This document shows positions 13,949-21,593 of a DNA stretch of 31,988 nt, in pieces; within the stretch, counting starts at the first letter, position 1, and each line of letters starts with the position of its first letter. The notes under the pieces were generated by a model, which was given only the letters and a program-made list of their open reading frames with translations, had not been told where the DNA came from and ran no database searches. Where the stretch lies: NCBI GenBank assembly GCA_964572225.1, contig CAZNFR010000036.1, positions 1 through 31,988 on the forward strand, written 5' to 3'. The translations under genes and the position numbers were made by a program. The DNA comes from CAZNFR01 sp964572225 (lineage in GTDB: Bacteria; Bacteroidota; Bacteroidia; Bacteroidales; GCA-2748055).

Positions 13949-16900
13949 ATGAAAAGAAAACTTTCAGTACTGCCCATCCTATTGTTGGCAGCCCTTATGG
14001 TTTTGCCGGTTCAGGTCACAAGCGCAAAAGAAAAACCGCAGCAAACCAAAAATGACTCTTTAAAGAGTGGAACCTTTTCCGGTTTGAAGTTCAGGGGCAT
14101 AGGCCCTTCATTTACTTCCGGCCGCATTGCCGATCTGGCAATTAATCCAGACAATCCCTCCGAGTATTTTGTTGCAGTAGCTTCGGGTAATGTATGGAAA
14201 ACCATCAATAACGGTACAACCTTTGAACCGGTTTTTGAAAACTACGGAGCTTATTCCATGGGTGTTATTGCCATGGATCCCAACAATCATAATGTTATCT
14301 GGGTTGGAACCGGTGAAAATAACCATCAGAGAGCCCTTGGTTATGGAGATGGTATTTACAAAAGTATGGACGGAGGGAAAAGCTTCAAAAATATGGGACT
14401 GAAGGATTCCCGTCAGATCGGAGGAATTGTTATTGATCCCCGGAATTCCGACGTGGTTTTTGCAGCCGCAGAAGGTTCAGCCTGGGGACCCGGGGGCGAT
14501 CGCGGTCTCTACAAGTCGACGGATGGAGGGGAAACCTGGAACAAGGTGCTGGATATCAGTGAAAACACAGGTGTGAATAATGTTGTGATGGATCCGAAAG
14601 ATCCCGATGTCCTGTATGCCACATCCGAGCAAAGACGTCGTCATGTCTTTACCAAGATTGGAGGAGGACCTGAAAGTGCGGTTTACAAATCCACTGATAA
14701 CGGAGAAACCTGGAGAAAAATAATGAAAGGGCTTCCCGGGGTTCATATTGGAGGCATGGGAATTGCTATTTCCCCGGCTGATCATAATGTGGTGTACCTG
14801 ATCGTTGAGGCAGCTGAGAGTAAAGGAGGGTTTTTCAAATCGGAAGACCGGGGAGAGTCCTGGCAGAAAATGAGTGATTATCATTCTTCGGGACAATATT
14901 ATAATGAAATAGTATGTGATCCTGTGGATGTGAATAAGGTATTTTCATTAGAAACAAGAACCCAGGTTACCCTCGATGGCGGAAAAACCTGGAATAGTCT
15001 TGGAAATGATAACCGGCATGTGGATGATCATGCACTTTGGATCAATCCGGCCAACACAAATCATATGCTGATAGGAGGAGACGGGGGCTTATATGAAAGC
15101 TTTGATGCAGGAAAAAAGTGGCTCTTCAAATCTAATTTACCGGTCACCCAATTTTATCGCGTGCAGGTTGATAATGACAAACCTTTCTATAATGTTTATG
15201 GTGGCACTCAGGATAACAATTCCTTTGGTGGGCCTTCCCAGAACTACAGTTCGGAAGGAGTATCCAGTGAGGAGTGGTATCCCATTCTGGGTGGCGACGG
15301 ATTCTGGGTTCAAATTGATCCCAACGATCCCAATATCGTTTATTGCGAGTACCAATATGGGAACATGTATCGTTATGACAAACAATCGGGGGAAAACCTC
15401 AATATAAAACCAAGGCCCCGAAAAAATGAAAAGACCTACAAATGGAACTGGAATGCACCCCTTATAATTAGCCCTCACTCCCCTACCCGTCTTTATGCTT
15501 TTGCCAACAAGGTTTTTCGATCTGACGACCGTGGGGAAAGCTGGGAGGTTATAAGCGATGACCTTACCTCTCAAACCGACCGCAATTCCTGGCCGGTGAT
15601 GGGGCAATACTGGAGTATTGATGCCGTAGCCAAAGACGTATCCACAAGTTTGTGGGGAACCGGTGTATCTCTGGCCGAATCTCCCCTTCAGGAAGGCTTG
15701 CTTTATGCCGGAACGGATGACGGGGTTATTTCAATAACGGAAGACGGAGGTAAAACCTGGGCACAGTTCAAGAGTTTCCTCGGAATTCCGGAATTCACTT
15801 ATGTTAGCGATATCATGCCCTCCAAACATGATGTAAATGTTGTGTACGCTAGTTTCAGCAATCTAAAGAGAGACGATTTCAAGCCCTATCTGCTAAAAAG
15901 CAATGATAAAGGAAAAACATGGACCTCCATCAGTAATAACCTGCCTGAAAATGGTTCGGTGCACACCCTGGAACAAGATCCGATAAATGCTTCACTTTTG
16001 TTTGCTGGTACTGAATTCGGCGCTTTCTTTTCCATAGACGGTGGAGGCGAATGGGTTCAATTAAAAGCAGGGATACCGACAATTGCAATCTACGATATGA
16101 CCCTTCAAGAGGAAGAAAATGATTTGGTACTGGCCAGTTTTGGACGGGGATTTTTTATTCTCGATGATTACACCCCGCTGAGGGATCTGGCGGAAGATCT
16201 CAGCATTCTTGACAAAGAAGCTCATATTTTTGGTATTGCCAATGCAAAAATGTACATCCAGACTGGGGGTAAATACGGTCAGGGTGCTACCCTTTTCCAT
16301 GCTCCCAATCCCGATTTTGGTGCCGTATTCACCTATTACATGAAAGATACACCCAAGACTCTCAAGGAAATCAGGCAGGAGAAAGAAAAAAAACTGTTTA
16401 AAGATAAGAAACCCATTCCCCAGCCCGATTTTGAGGAGCTCAGACAGGAAGAACTGGAAGTAAGTCCCTATCTTGTATTTACCATAACTGATACCGACGG
16501 AAATGTGATAAGGAGATTAACTCAGAGACCTTCCAAAGGTATCAATAGAATTAACTGGGACCTTAGATACGATAACCCCTTCCCGGTTAGTGTCAGAAAT
16601 GGCGAATTCAATCCTACTTCGTCTTCCCGTGGTGGTTTACTTGCCGTTCCGGGGGAATACAGGGTTCAGATGGACATGGTGGTAAGAGATAGCGTCAGGG
16701 AACTTGTACCAGCCGCTTCCTTTACCGCAGAACTCCTGAACAACTCTTCTCTACCCAGACAGGACAGAGCGATGGTGAATGAATTCAATAAAAAACTCCA
16801 TGAACTTACCCGTATAATGAGAGGTTCCTATGAGCTTGCGGAAGAAAATCTTGAAAAAGTGGGTACCATAAAACAAGCTATTCTCCAGTCCTCCTCCGGA

Positions 16901-17233
16901 AACATGCAACTTCTTGGCCGGGCAAGAGAAATTGAACTGGCACTCCTTGAAGTCCTTTATACCTTTGAAGGACCTGAAGCCGAGGCAAGTTGGGAAGAGC
17001 TTCCACCCATCGATATGCCACTAAACCGGAGATTAAATTCGGTTCTTTACACAACCTGGGGTTCAACCCACGGAGTAACCGGCACCATGAAAGAAGGATA
17101 TGAGATTCTAATGGATGAATTCCCACCCGTGCTTAAGAAAATTCAGGCCTTGGATGCGGAAATTGATTCCCTTAATAAGATTCTTGAAGATGCCAAACTC
17201 CAGTGGACTCCCGGCAGGGTTCCCCAACTATAA
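13949..17233 (+). CDS. Secreted BNR-repeat / VPS10 (sortilin)-like beta-propeller protein
   Basis: A 1094-residue exported protein with signal peptide MKRKLSVLPILLLAALMVLP (cleavage near 26). About ten Asp-box (BNR) repeats of form S/T-x-D-x-G-x-T/S-W are visible, roughly at residues 139 (SMDGGKSF), 190 (STDGGETW), 249 (STDNGETW), 298 (SEDRGESW), 341 (TLDGGKTW), 385 (SFDAGKKW), 524 (SDDRGESW), 597 (TEDGGKTW), 651 (SNDKGKTW) and 696 (SIDGGGEW). These indicate one ten-bladed or two smaller propellers as in VPS10/sortilin or xyloglucanase-like folds. Residues about 840-925 look like a beta-sandwich, and 935-1090 are helical. Databases often label such proteins glycosyl hydrolase or sortilin; no activity can be assigned. 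There is no type IX C-terminal signal or lipobox. A clear terminator follows. Confidence 0.85.
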   Translation: MKRKLSVLPILLLAALMVLPVQVTSAKEKPQQTKNDSLKSGTFSGLKFRGIGPSFTSGRIADLAINPDNPSEYFVAVASGNVWKTINNGTTFEPVFENYGAYSMGVIAMDPNNHNVIWVGTGENNHQRALGYGDGIYKSMDGGKSFKNMGLKDSRQIGGIVIDPRNSDVVFAAAEGSAWGPGGDRGLYKSTDGGETWNKVLDISENTGVNNVVMDPKDPDVLYATSEQRRRHVFTKIGGGPESAVYKSTDNGETWRKIMKGLPGVHIGGMGIAISPADHNVVYLIVEAAESKGGFFKSEDRGESWQKMSDYHSSGQYYNEIVCDPVDVNKVFSLETRTQVTLDGGKTWNSLGNDNRHVDDHALWINPANTNHMLIGGDGGLYESFDAGKKWLFKSNLPVTQFYRVQVDNDKPFYNVYGGTQDNNSFGGPSQNYSSEGVSSEEWYPILGGDGFWVQIDPNDPNIVYCEYQYGNMYRYDKQSGENLNIKPRPRKNEKTYKWNWNAPLIISPHSPTRLYAFANKVFRSDDRGESWEVISDDLTSQTDRNSWPVMGQYWSIDAVAKDVSTSLWGTGVSLAESPLQEGLLYAGTDDGVISITEDGGKTWAQFKSFLGIPEFTYVSDIMPSKHDVNVVYASFSNLKRDDFKPYLLKSNDKGKTWTSISNNLPENGSVHTLEQDPINASLLFAGTEFGAFFSIDGGGEWVQLKAGIPTIAIYDMTLQEEENDLVLASFGRGFFILDDYTPLRDLAEDLSILDKEAHIFGIANAKMYIQTGGKYGQGATLFHAPNPDFGAVFTYYMKDTPKTLKEIRQEKEKKLFKDKKPIPQPDFEELRQEELEVSPYLVFTITDTDGNVIRRLTQRPSKGINRINWDLRYDNPFPVSVRNGEFNPTSSSRGGLLAVPGEYRVQMDMVVRDSVRELVPAASFTAELLNNSSLPRQDRAMVNEFNKKLHELTRIMRGSYELAEENLEKVGTIKQAILQSSSGNMQLLGRAREIELALLEVLYTFEGPEAEASWEELPPIDMPLNRRLNSVLYTTWGSTHGVTGTMKEGYEILMDEFPPVLKKIQALDAEIDSLNKILEDAKLQWTPGRVPQL

Positions 17234-17251
17234 CCTCCCTACCATATATAG

Positions 17252-17280
17252 AAGGGGGCCTCTCGGGGTCCCCTTTTTTC
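17252..17280 (+). terminator. Rho-independent terminator after the BNR-repeat gene
   Basis: AAGGGGG (17252-17258) pairs with TCCCCTT (17269-17275, one G-T pair), with an inner CC/GG pairing around a TCTC loop, followed by a run of six T ending at 17279. It lies 19 bases after the stop. Confidence 0.82.
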
Positions 17281-17400
17281 TTCCTTAATAATGGATAAAT
17301 ATTTAACAATATATTTTTTTGTATATTGCAACCCAAATGAAATTTGTTTCGTTAGAAAGGATAATTATTGATAGGATTATTCGTTATTAAGAAAAAAACA

Positions 17401-17529
17401 ATGAAAAAATTCAGCTACATTCTTCTCATTATTTTTTCGCTGGGTGTAATTTTAACCTCCTGTAACCGCAAAACCTGCCCGGCATACAGTCAGAACGAGC
17501 AGGAGCAAAGTGAAAATTACGAAGGATAG
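17401..17529 (+). CDS. Small lipoprotein of unknown function (42 residues)
   Basis: ATG at 17401 opens a 42-codon frame ending TAG at 17527-17529. The protein is a complete type II signal peptide (KKFSYILLIIFSLGVILTSC, 2-21) with lipobox LTSC and mature N-terminal Cys21, leaving a 22-residue acidic, Gln/Glu-rich tail beginning CNRKTCPAYSQNEQ. The mature part has a second Cys (Cys26) next to a Pro. Tiny lipoproteins with a C-x-x-K-x-C-P-x-Y pattern occur in Bacteroidota, by my recollection. An upstream A/T-rich stretch with TATATTGC (one T short of the -7 consensus) may be its promoter. The codons end in a short hairpin GGATA/TATCC over the stop. It may be transcribed with the outer-membrane protein gene 130 bases downstream, but that has its own -7. 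Confidence 0.72.
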   Translation: MKKFSYILLIIFSLGVILTSCNRKTCPAYSQNEQEQSENYEG

Positions 17530-17638
17530 GACTATCCTTCCTTCCTTATTTCCGATTACTTTAACCGGGAGTTTTATTATTTCCTTCGTCCGGTAAAAAA
17601 TACGAACTTTTATCTTTTTACGTTTGTTATATAGGTTA

Positions 17639-17646
17639 TATCTTTG
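17639..17646 (+). promoter_or_regulatory. Probable -7 element of the outer-membrane protein gene
   Basis: TATCTTTG fits TAnnTTTG, 13 bases before the ATG at 17660, implying a very short leader. The nearest TTTG upstream (17623-17626) is only 12 bases away, shorter than the usual 17-23, so the -33 part is not supported. Confidence 0.35.
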
Positions 17647-17659
17647 ATGTTACTTAAGA

Positions 17660-18520
17660 ATGAGAAGATCTATATATATAGGCTTGTTGTTTCTTTCGGT
17701 CTTTCCGATTGAAATCCTTGCCCAGGGTGAGCTCGACCCACAGGCAAGGATCCTCTACCGGAACGAAAGAACTTTTGGTGGTTACCTGAGCTCCAATGGT
17801 TTCGGCGGGGATTTTACTTACGCAACCAGAATAAACGCCAGGAACCATACCTTATATTCAGTAGAGGTCGGATACGTGAAGCATCCCAAGGAGCAGAGAA
17901 TTTCCAATAATATTTATGGAAATAAAAGTTTCGTTTTTGGCAAGACCAACAGCTTCTTTACGCTCAAAGGATATTGGGGAAGGCAGTCCGAGCTCTTTCG
18001 TAAAAATGATGCCGGTGGTGTTTCGATCAAGTACAATTTCGGTGTGGGACCGGTTATCGGGTTTGCCAAACCCATTTACTATGAAATATGGTACTCAACC
18101 GGAATCGCCTTTGAGGAATACATAGAAATTCAAAAATTTGATCCTACGATTCACCAATCGAATATATTTGGTAAAGCCTCCTTTTTTGAGGGAATAGATG
18201 AAACCTCAATTATACCCGGTGTCTCTGCCAAATTCGGATTCAGTTTTGAATATTCCAGAGAAGATAAAAACATCAATGCACTTGATTTTGGCGTTGGTAT
18301 GGATTTATATCCCAAGGATATTCCCATTATGGCCACGGAAGTCAATAATTTTTATTTCCTCAACCTTTACGTTGGTTACCGTTTCGGAAAAGCTATCGAC
18401 ATCAGCGATGCGGCCCAGGCACAGAAAAGAAGCCTGGGAGAAAGGTGGCAAGATTACCGGAGAAGCCGGGAGATCATTAAAGAACAAAAGCAGGCTGAAA
18501 AAAATCAGGACCGGTTTTAA
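17660..18520 (+). CDS. Putative outer-membrane beta-barrel protein, function unknown
   Basis: A 286-residue exported protein with signal peptide RRSIYIGLLFLSVFPIEILA (cut near 21, AQG). The body alternates hydrophobic and polar residues in strand-like runs rich in aromatic residues, for example HTLYSVEVGYVKHP, YNFGVGPVIGFAKPIYYEIW, FGFSFEYSR and FYFLNLYVGYRFGK (near 246), the last being a typical terminal strand. After it comes a charged helical tail of about 35 residues (RSLGERWQDYRRSREIIKEQ) which would sit in the periplasm. The tail is unusual for a simple barrel and could contact peptidoglycan or a partner. I do not recognise a named family beyond the Bacteroidota barrel proteins. The 130-base stretch before it follows the small lipoprotein gene. 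Confidence 0.7.
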   Translation: MRRSIYIGLLFLSVFPIEILAQGELDPQARILYRNERTFGGYLSSNGFGGDFTYATRINARNHTLYSVEVGYVKHPKEQRISNNIYGNKSFVFGKTNSFFTLKGYWGRQSELFRKNDAGGVSIKYNFGVGPVIGFAKPIYYEIWYSTGIAFEEYIEIQKFDPTIHQSNIFGKASFFEGIDETSIIPGVSAKFGFSFEYSREDKNINALDFGVGMDLYPKDIPIMATEVNNFYFLNLYVGYRFGKAIDISDAAQAQKRSLGERWQDYRRSREIIKEQKQAEKNQDRF

Positions 18521-18608
18521 AAGGTAAATCTGTTTTCGTTTTTAAAATCCGGCAATCTATTCTTATTTGTAATCTTAAGATTCTCTTAACCTGCAGATCT
18601 CTCATTTT

Positions 18609-18640
18609 TTTGCCTTATTTAATTTTTATATATAAGTTTG
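18609..18640 (+). promoter_or_regulatory. Promoter of gapA
   Basis: TTTG (18609-18612) and TAAGTTTG (18633-18640) are 20 bases apart, an exact consensus. Transcription would start near 18646, giving a leader of about 55 A/T-rich bases. Confidence 0.72.
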
Positions 18641-18700
18641 TGCTCCTGAAAATTTTTCGCAGTAATTATACTTTTATACAACATTTTAAACATTTATCCT

Positions 18701-19708
18701 ATGACTAAAATAAAAGTTGGAATCAACGGATTCGGCCGAATCGGAAGACTGGCATTCAGAGCTGCTGTTGCAAGAGAAGATCTTGAAGTGGTTGCAATTA
18801 ACGACCTGATCGATCTTGATTATATTGCTTATATGCTTAAATATGACACCATTCATGGAAGATTTGACGGTGAAGTTACGATTAAAGCTGACAAATTGGT
18901 AGTGAACGGAAAAGAGATCAGAGTAACAGCCGAGCCCAACCCAGCGGATCTTAAATGGTCGGAAGTTGGGGTTGAGTATGTAATTGAATCTACCGGACTC
19001 TTCCTTACCAAGGAGAAAGTCCAGGGTCATATCGAAGCCGGAGCGAAAAGAGTGGTCATGTCTGCTCCTTCCAAGGATGACACTCCGATGTTTGTTATGG
19101 GCGTTAACCATGACAAATACACTGCCGATATGCAGTTTGTCTCCAATGCATCCTGTACTACCAACTGCCTCGCTCCTGTCGCTAAGGTTCTTCATGACAA
19201 CTTCACTATTGTTGAGGGACTGATGACCACTGTTCATGCTACCACGGCAACACAAAAAACCGTTGATGGTCCTTCTAAAAAAGACTGGAGAGGTGGCCGC
19301 GCAGCTGCAGGGAACATTATCCCTTCCTCCACCGGAGCAGCGAAGGCAGTGGGCAAGGTAATTCCCGAATTGAACGGTAAACTTACCGGTATGGCTTTCC
19401 GTGTCCCCACTTTGAATGTATCTGTAGTAGATCTTACCTGTAGAATTGAAAAAGCAGCTTCCTATGAAGAAATCAAAGCTGCCATGAAAGCAGCCTCCGA
19501 AGGAGAACTAAAGGGTATTCTCGGGTATACAGAAGAAAACGTGGTTTCCAGCGACTTTATTACCGACCCAAGAACATCCATTTTTGATGCCGGCGCAGGG
19601 ATATCACTGAATGACAACTTTGTGAAGGTAATTTCATGGTACGATAATGAGTGGGGCTACTCAACAAAACTGCTTGACCTGATCGCTCATATGGATTCTG
19701 TAAAGTAA
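18701..19708 (+). CDS. gapA: Type I glyceraldehyde-3-phosphate dehydrogenase
   Basis: A 335-residue enzyme of standard length that turns glyceraldehyde 3-phosphate, NAD+ and phosphate into 1,3-bisphosphoglycerate. It has the Rossmann start KVGINGFGRIGRLAFR (5-20), Asp35 after beta-2 (AINDLID), which indicates NAD preference, catalytic Cys152 in SNASCTTNCLAPV, His179 in TTVHATTATQKTVDG, the S-loop region WRGGRAAAGNIIPSSTGAAK and the end WYDNEWGYS. It is monocistronic with a strong promoter and a terminator (19731-19764), fitting a highly expressed gene. Confidence 0.98.
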   Translation: MTKIKVGINGFGRIGRLAFRAAVAREDLEVVAINDLIDLDYIAYMLKYDTIHGRFDGEVTIKADKLVVNGKEIRVTAEPNPADLKWSEVGVEYVIESTGLFLTKEKVQGHIEAGAKRVVMSAPSKDDTPMFVMGVNHDKYTADMQFVSNASCTTNCLAPVAKVLHDNFTIVEGLMTTVHATTATQKTVDGPSKKDWRGGRAAAGNIIPSSTGAAKAVGKVIPELNGKLTGMAFRVPTLNVSVVDLTCRIEKAASYEEIKAAMKAASEGELKGILGYTEENVVSSDFITDPRTSIFDAGAGISLNDNFVKVISWYDNEWGYSTKLLDLIAHMDSVK

Positions 19709-19730
19709 GAATCCTGGTCCGCATACGCAA

Positions 19731-19764
19731 AAAGGCTGTTCATTTTTTTTGACAGCCTTTTTTT
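19731..19764 (+). terminator. Rho-independent terminator of gapA
   Basis: AAAGGCTGT (19731-19739) pairs perfectly with ACAGCCTTT (19752-19760) over a 12-base T-rich loop, followed by further T. It lies 22 bases after the gapA stop. Confidence 0.85.
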
Positions 19765-19780
19765 GTATCCATTTTTTGAG

Positions 19781-19811
19781 AATTAAAAAACCCGGGAGGA
19801 ATCCCCGGGTT
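19781..19811 (-). terminator. Rho-independent terminator of the permease-siaC operon
   Basis: AACCCGGG (19789-19796) and CCCGGGTT (19804-19811) form an 8-bp stem with a 7-base loop. On the minus strand the stem is followed by TTTTTTAATT (19781-19790). It lies 22 bases past the stop of the SiaC-like gene, back to back with the gapA terminator. Confidence 0.82.
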
Positions 19812-19833
19812 ATTGCCTTTTTTTAATTAAGCT

Positions 19834-20211
19834 TTAATAATAATCAACCAGTTTGAACGGAACCTGAACGGTAGTCTGGTAATGTTGACCTAATTCCTGA
19901 ATGGACTCATCGTCTTCTTCAAAATACCAGTGAACAACACAATCATGACCATTATCATAATTCCTTTTTAGGATTCGCATCAATTCAAGCAAATATTTAG
20001 ACGATCCGCTGTTGATGTATTCAAGTTTAATGTCAACCCGGGTTAACTTTTTTGGTTCCTGATAATAGGCCTTTAATTTCTCAATAATAGCCTCAAAAAA
20101 TTCACCCGGATCTTCTGGAATGGACCGGCCTTCAATTTTAAGATATCCTTCTTCCGGAAGGAACCTCACTTCAGGAGTATTAAAACTTTTCTTTAAATAG
20201 AAATCATCCAT
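19834..20211 (-). CDS. SiaC-family (DUF1987) regulatory phosphoprotein
   Basis: A 125-residue DUF1987 protein. It shows the family pattern: NTPEVRFLPEEGYLKIEGRS (11-30) with the conserved TPEV, then IPEDPGEFFEAI, then the strand and helix LEYINSGSSKYLLELMRIL (63-81). In Pseudomonas aeruginosa SiaC is switched by phosphorylation at Thr68 through kinase SiaB and phosphatase SiaA, and it feeds into cyclic di-GMP control. The aligned residue here is Ser68 in INSGSSK, still able to carry phosphate. No SiaA, SiaB or diguanylate cyclase is next to it. It lies 17 bases after the permease gene in the same direction, so one transcript is likely. Confidence 0.82.
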   Translation of the reverse strand: MDDFYLKKSFNTPEVRFLPEEGYLKIEGRSIPEDPGEFFEAIIEKLKAYYQEPKKLTRVDIKLEYINSGSSKYLLELMRILKRNYDNGHDCVVHWYFEEDDESIQELGQHYQTTVQVPFKLVDYY

Positions 20212-20228
20212 GGCATGATGGTTAATGT

Positions 20229-21470
20229 TTATTCATACCTCAGGGCAACAATAGGATCCTGTCTTGCCGCTTTCACCGCAGGGAAATAACCCGAGAGTAC
20301 TCCTACTACGAAGCAAAGTGCGAAGCCGGTAAAGATCCACGCCCATGGGATAACAAATGGTGTTTTGATCGTTAAAGATACTAGATTACCAATTATAATT
20401 CCAAGAATTATTCCGAAAATCCCACCAACCTGACCGATTACAATTGATTCGAGCAAAAATTGCTGTTTTATCATGCGGCTTTTTGCTCCAAGAGCCTTTC
20501 GAATTCCAATCTCACGGGTTCTTTCCGTAACTGAAACCAGCATAATGTTCATAAGACCAATCACGGCACCGCTCAGGGTGATAAGACCAATGATAATGGC
20601 CGCAAAATTCACATTCTTCAGATTTTCAAGAAGAATATTGGCCAGATTATCACTTCGGGTTATATTAAAATCGGTTTCGTCAACCGGATCCAGGTTCCTC
20701 ACTATCCTAAAGACTCCTTCTGCCTCTGCAGTAGCGGCATCCATGAGCAGATGGCTTGATTTCACGCTAATCGAGTATCCCATCCTGGGTCTTGAAAAGT
20801 ATTGACGTACATTCGTATAAGGCAAAAGGCAGGCCTTATCGGAACTCATACCCATGCTTGAACCCTTTTCCTCCAACACCCCGATAACACGGTACCTCCC
20901 CCCTCCCACTGAAATTAATTTGTCAATAGGGTCTTCAAAATTTTTAAAAAGATCATTGGCGAGTTCACTGCCTAAAATGGCGAAATTTCGATAATTTTCG
21001 ACTTCGGAGGCACTGAAGTTTCTACCTCTTTCAATGTCGAAACCTGAGGTAGAGAGATAATTCTCATCCACTCCGATTACCGGAATATTTGGATTGGTCT
21101 TTTCGGAACCAAATTTTACCGTTCCCATACCCGATGCCCAGGTCCAAATGGACGCTTCGGCCGGAAAATCAAAATTTTGTTTAAACTCTCTGGCCTGCCT
21201 GTAGGAGATATAACTATGATTTTTGGATCGGTAACGTTTGTTCCCTATATGGATATTCATACTTCTGCTTTCGATGGTAAAGGTGTTTGCCCCCATCATC
21301 ATAAACTGATCATTTATGGACTTTTTTATGGAATCAATGGCGGTAAGGATCCCAACGAGTGCCATAATTCCAAAAGCAATAATGGAAATGGTCAGGATGG
21401 TCCTTAACCGGTTGGTCCTGATTGTCTGGAGTGCCAGCTTAACATTTTCAAAATATAGTTGCCTTGCCAT
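20229..21470 (-). CDS. ABC transporter permease, MacB/FtsX family
   Basis: A 413-residue permease with the MacB layout: a first membrane helix at about 21-43 (LRTILTISIIAFGIMALVGI), a periplasmic MacB_PCD domain at about 45-280 (IKKSINDQFMMMGANTFTIE), and three C-terminal helices of the FtsX domain from about 290. Before the last helices it has VTERTREIGIRKALGAKSRM, the coupling-helix signature of this family, and it ends ARQDPIVALRYE. Such permeases do not transport in the usual sense but transmit ATPase motion to the periplasm, for lipoproteins, peptides or antibiotics. It needs a LolD/MacB-type ATPase, which is not encoded here, so the partner must be elsewhere. A siaC-like gene follows it in the operon. 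Confidence 0.9.
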   Translation of the reverse strand: MARQLYFENVKLALQTIRTNRLRTILTISIIAFGIMALVGILTAIDSIKKSINDQFMMMGANTFTIESRSMNIHIGNKRYRSKNHSYISYRQAREFKQNFDFPAEASIWTWASGMGTVKFGSEKTNPNIPVIGVDENYLSTSGFDIERGRNFSASEVENYRNFAILGSELANDLFKNFEDPIDKLISVGGGRYRVIGVLEEKGSSMGMSSDKACLLPYTNVRQYFSRPRMGYSISVKSSHLLMDAATAEAEGVFRIVRNLDPVDETDFNITRSDNLANILLENLKNVNFAAIIIGLITLSGAVIGLMNIMLVSVTERTREIGIRKALGAKSRMIKQQFLLESIVIGQVGGIFGIILGIIIGNLVSLTIKTPFVIPWAWIFTGFALCFVVGVLSGYFPAVKAARQDPIVALRYE

Positions 21471-21593
21471 AATTCAGTGCTGTAAACGGATCTAAAGGTA
21501 ATTAATTCTGAACAATTAATCTATTAAAAACGTTCCCCCAAGTAATGTAAAAAACACTAACTTCGCAATTTTAATACCTTAAACACTAAAACC

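Noticed and set aside
13949..17233. A sialidase, because of the Asp-box repeats
   Set aside because: Asp-boxes occur in many propellers. I could not find the sialidase Arg triad or FRIP motif; the overall shape fits VPS10-like proteins better.
17523..17536. GGATAG-GA-CTATCC as a terminator of the small lipoprotein gene
   Set aside because: The stem is only five usable pairs, overlaps the stop codon and lacks a T run; kept only as a note within the gene entry.
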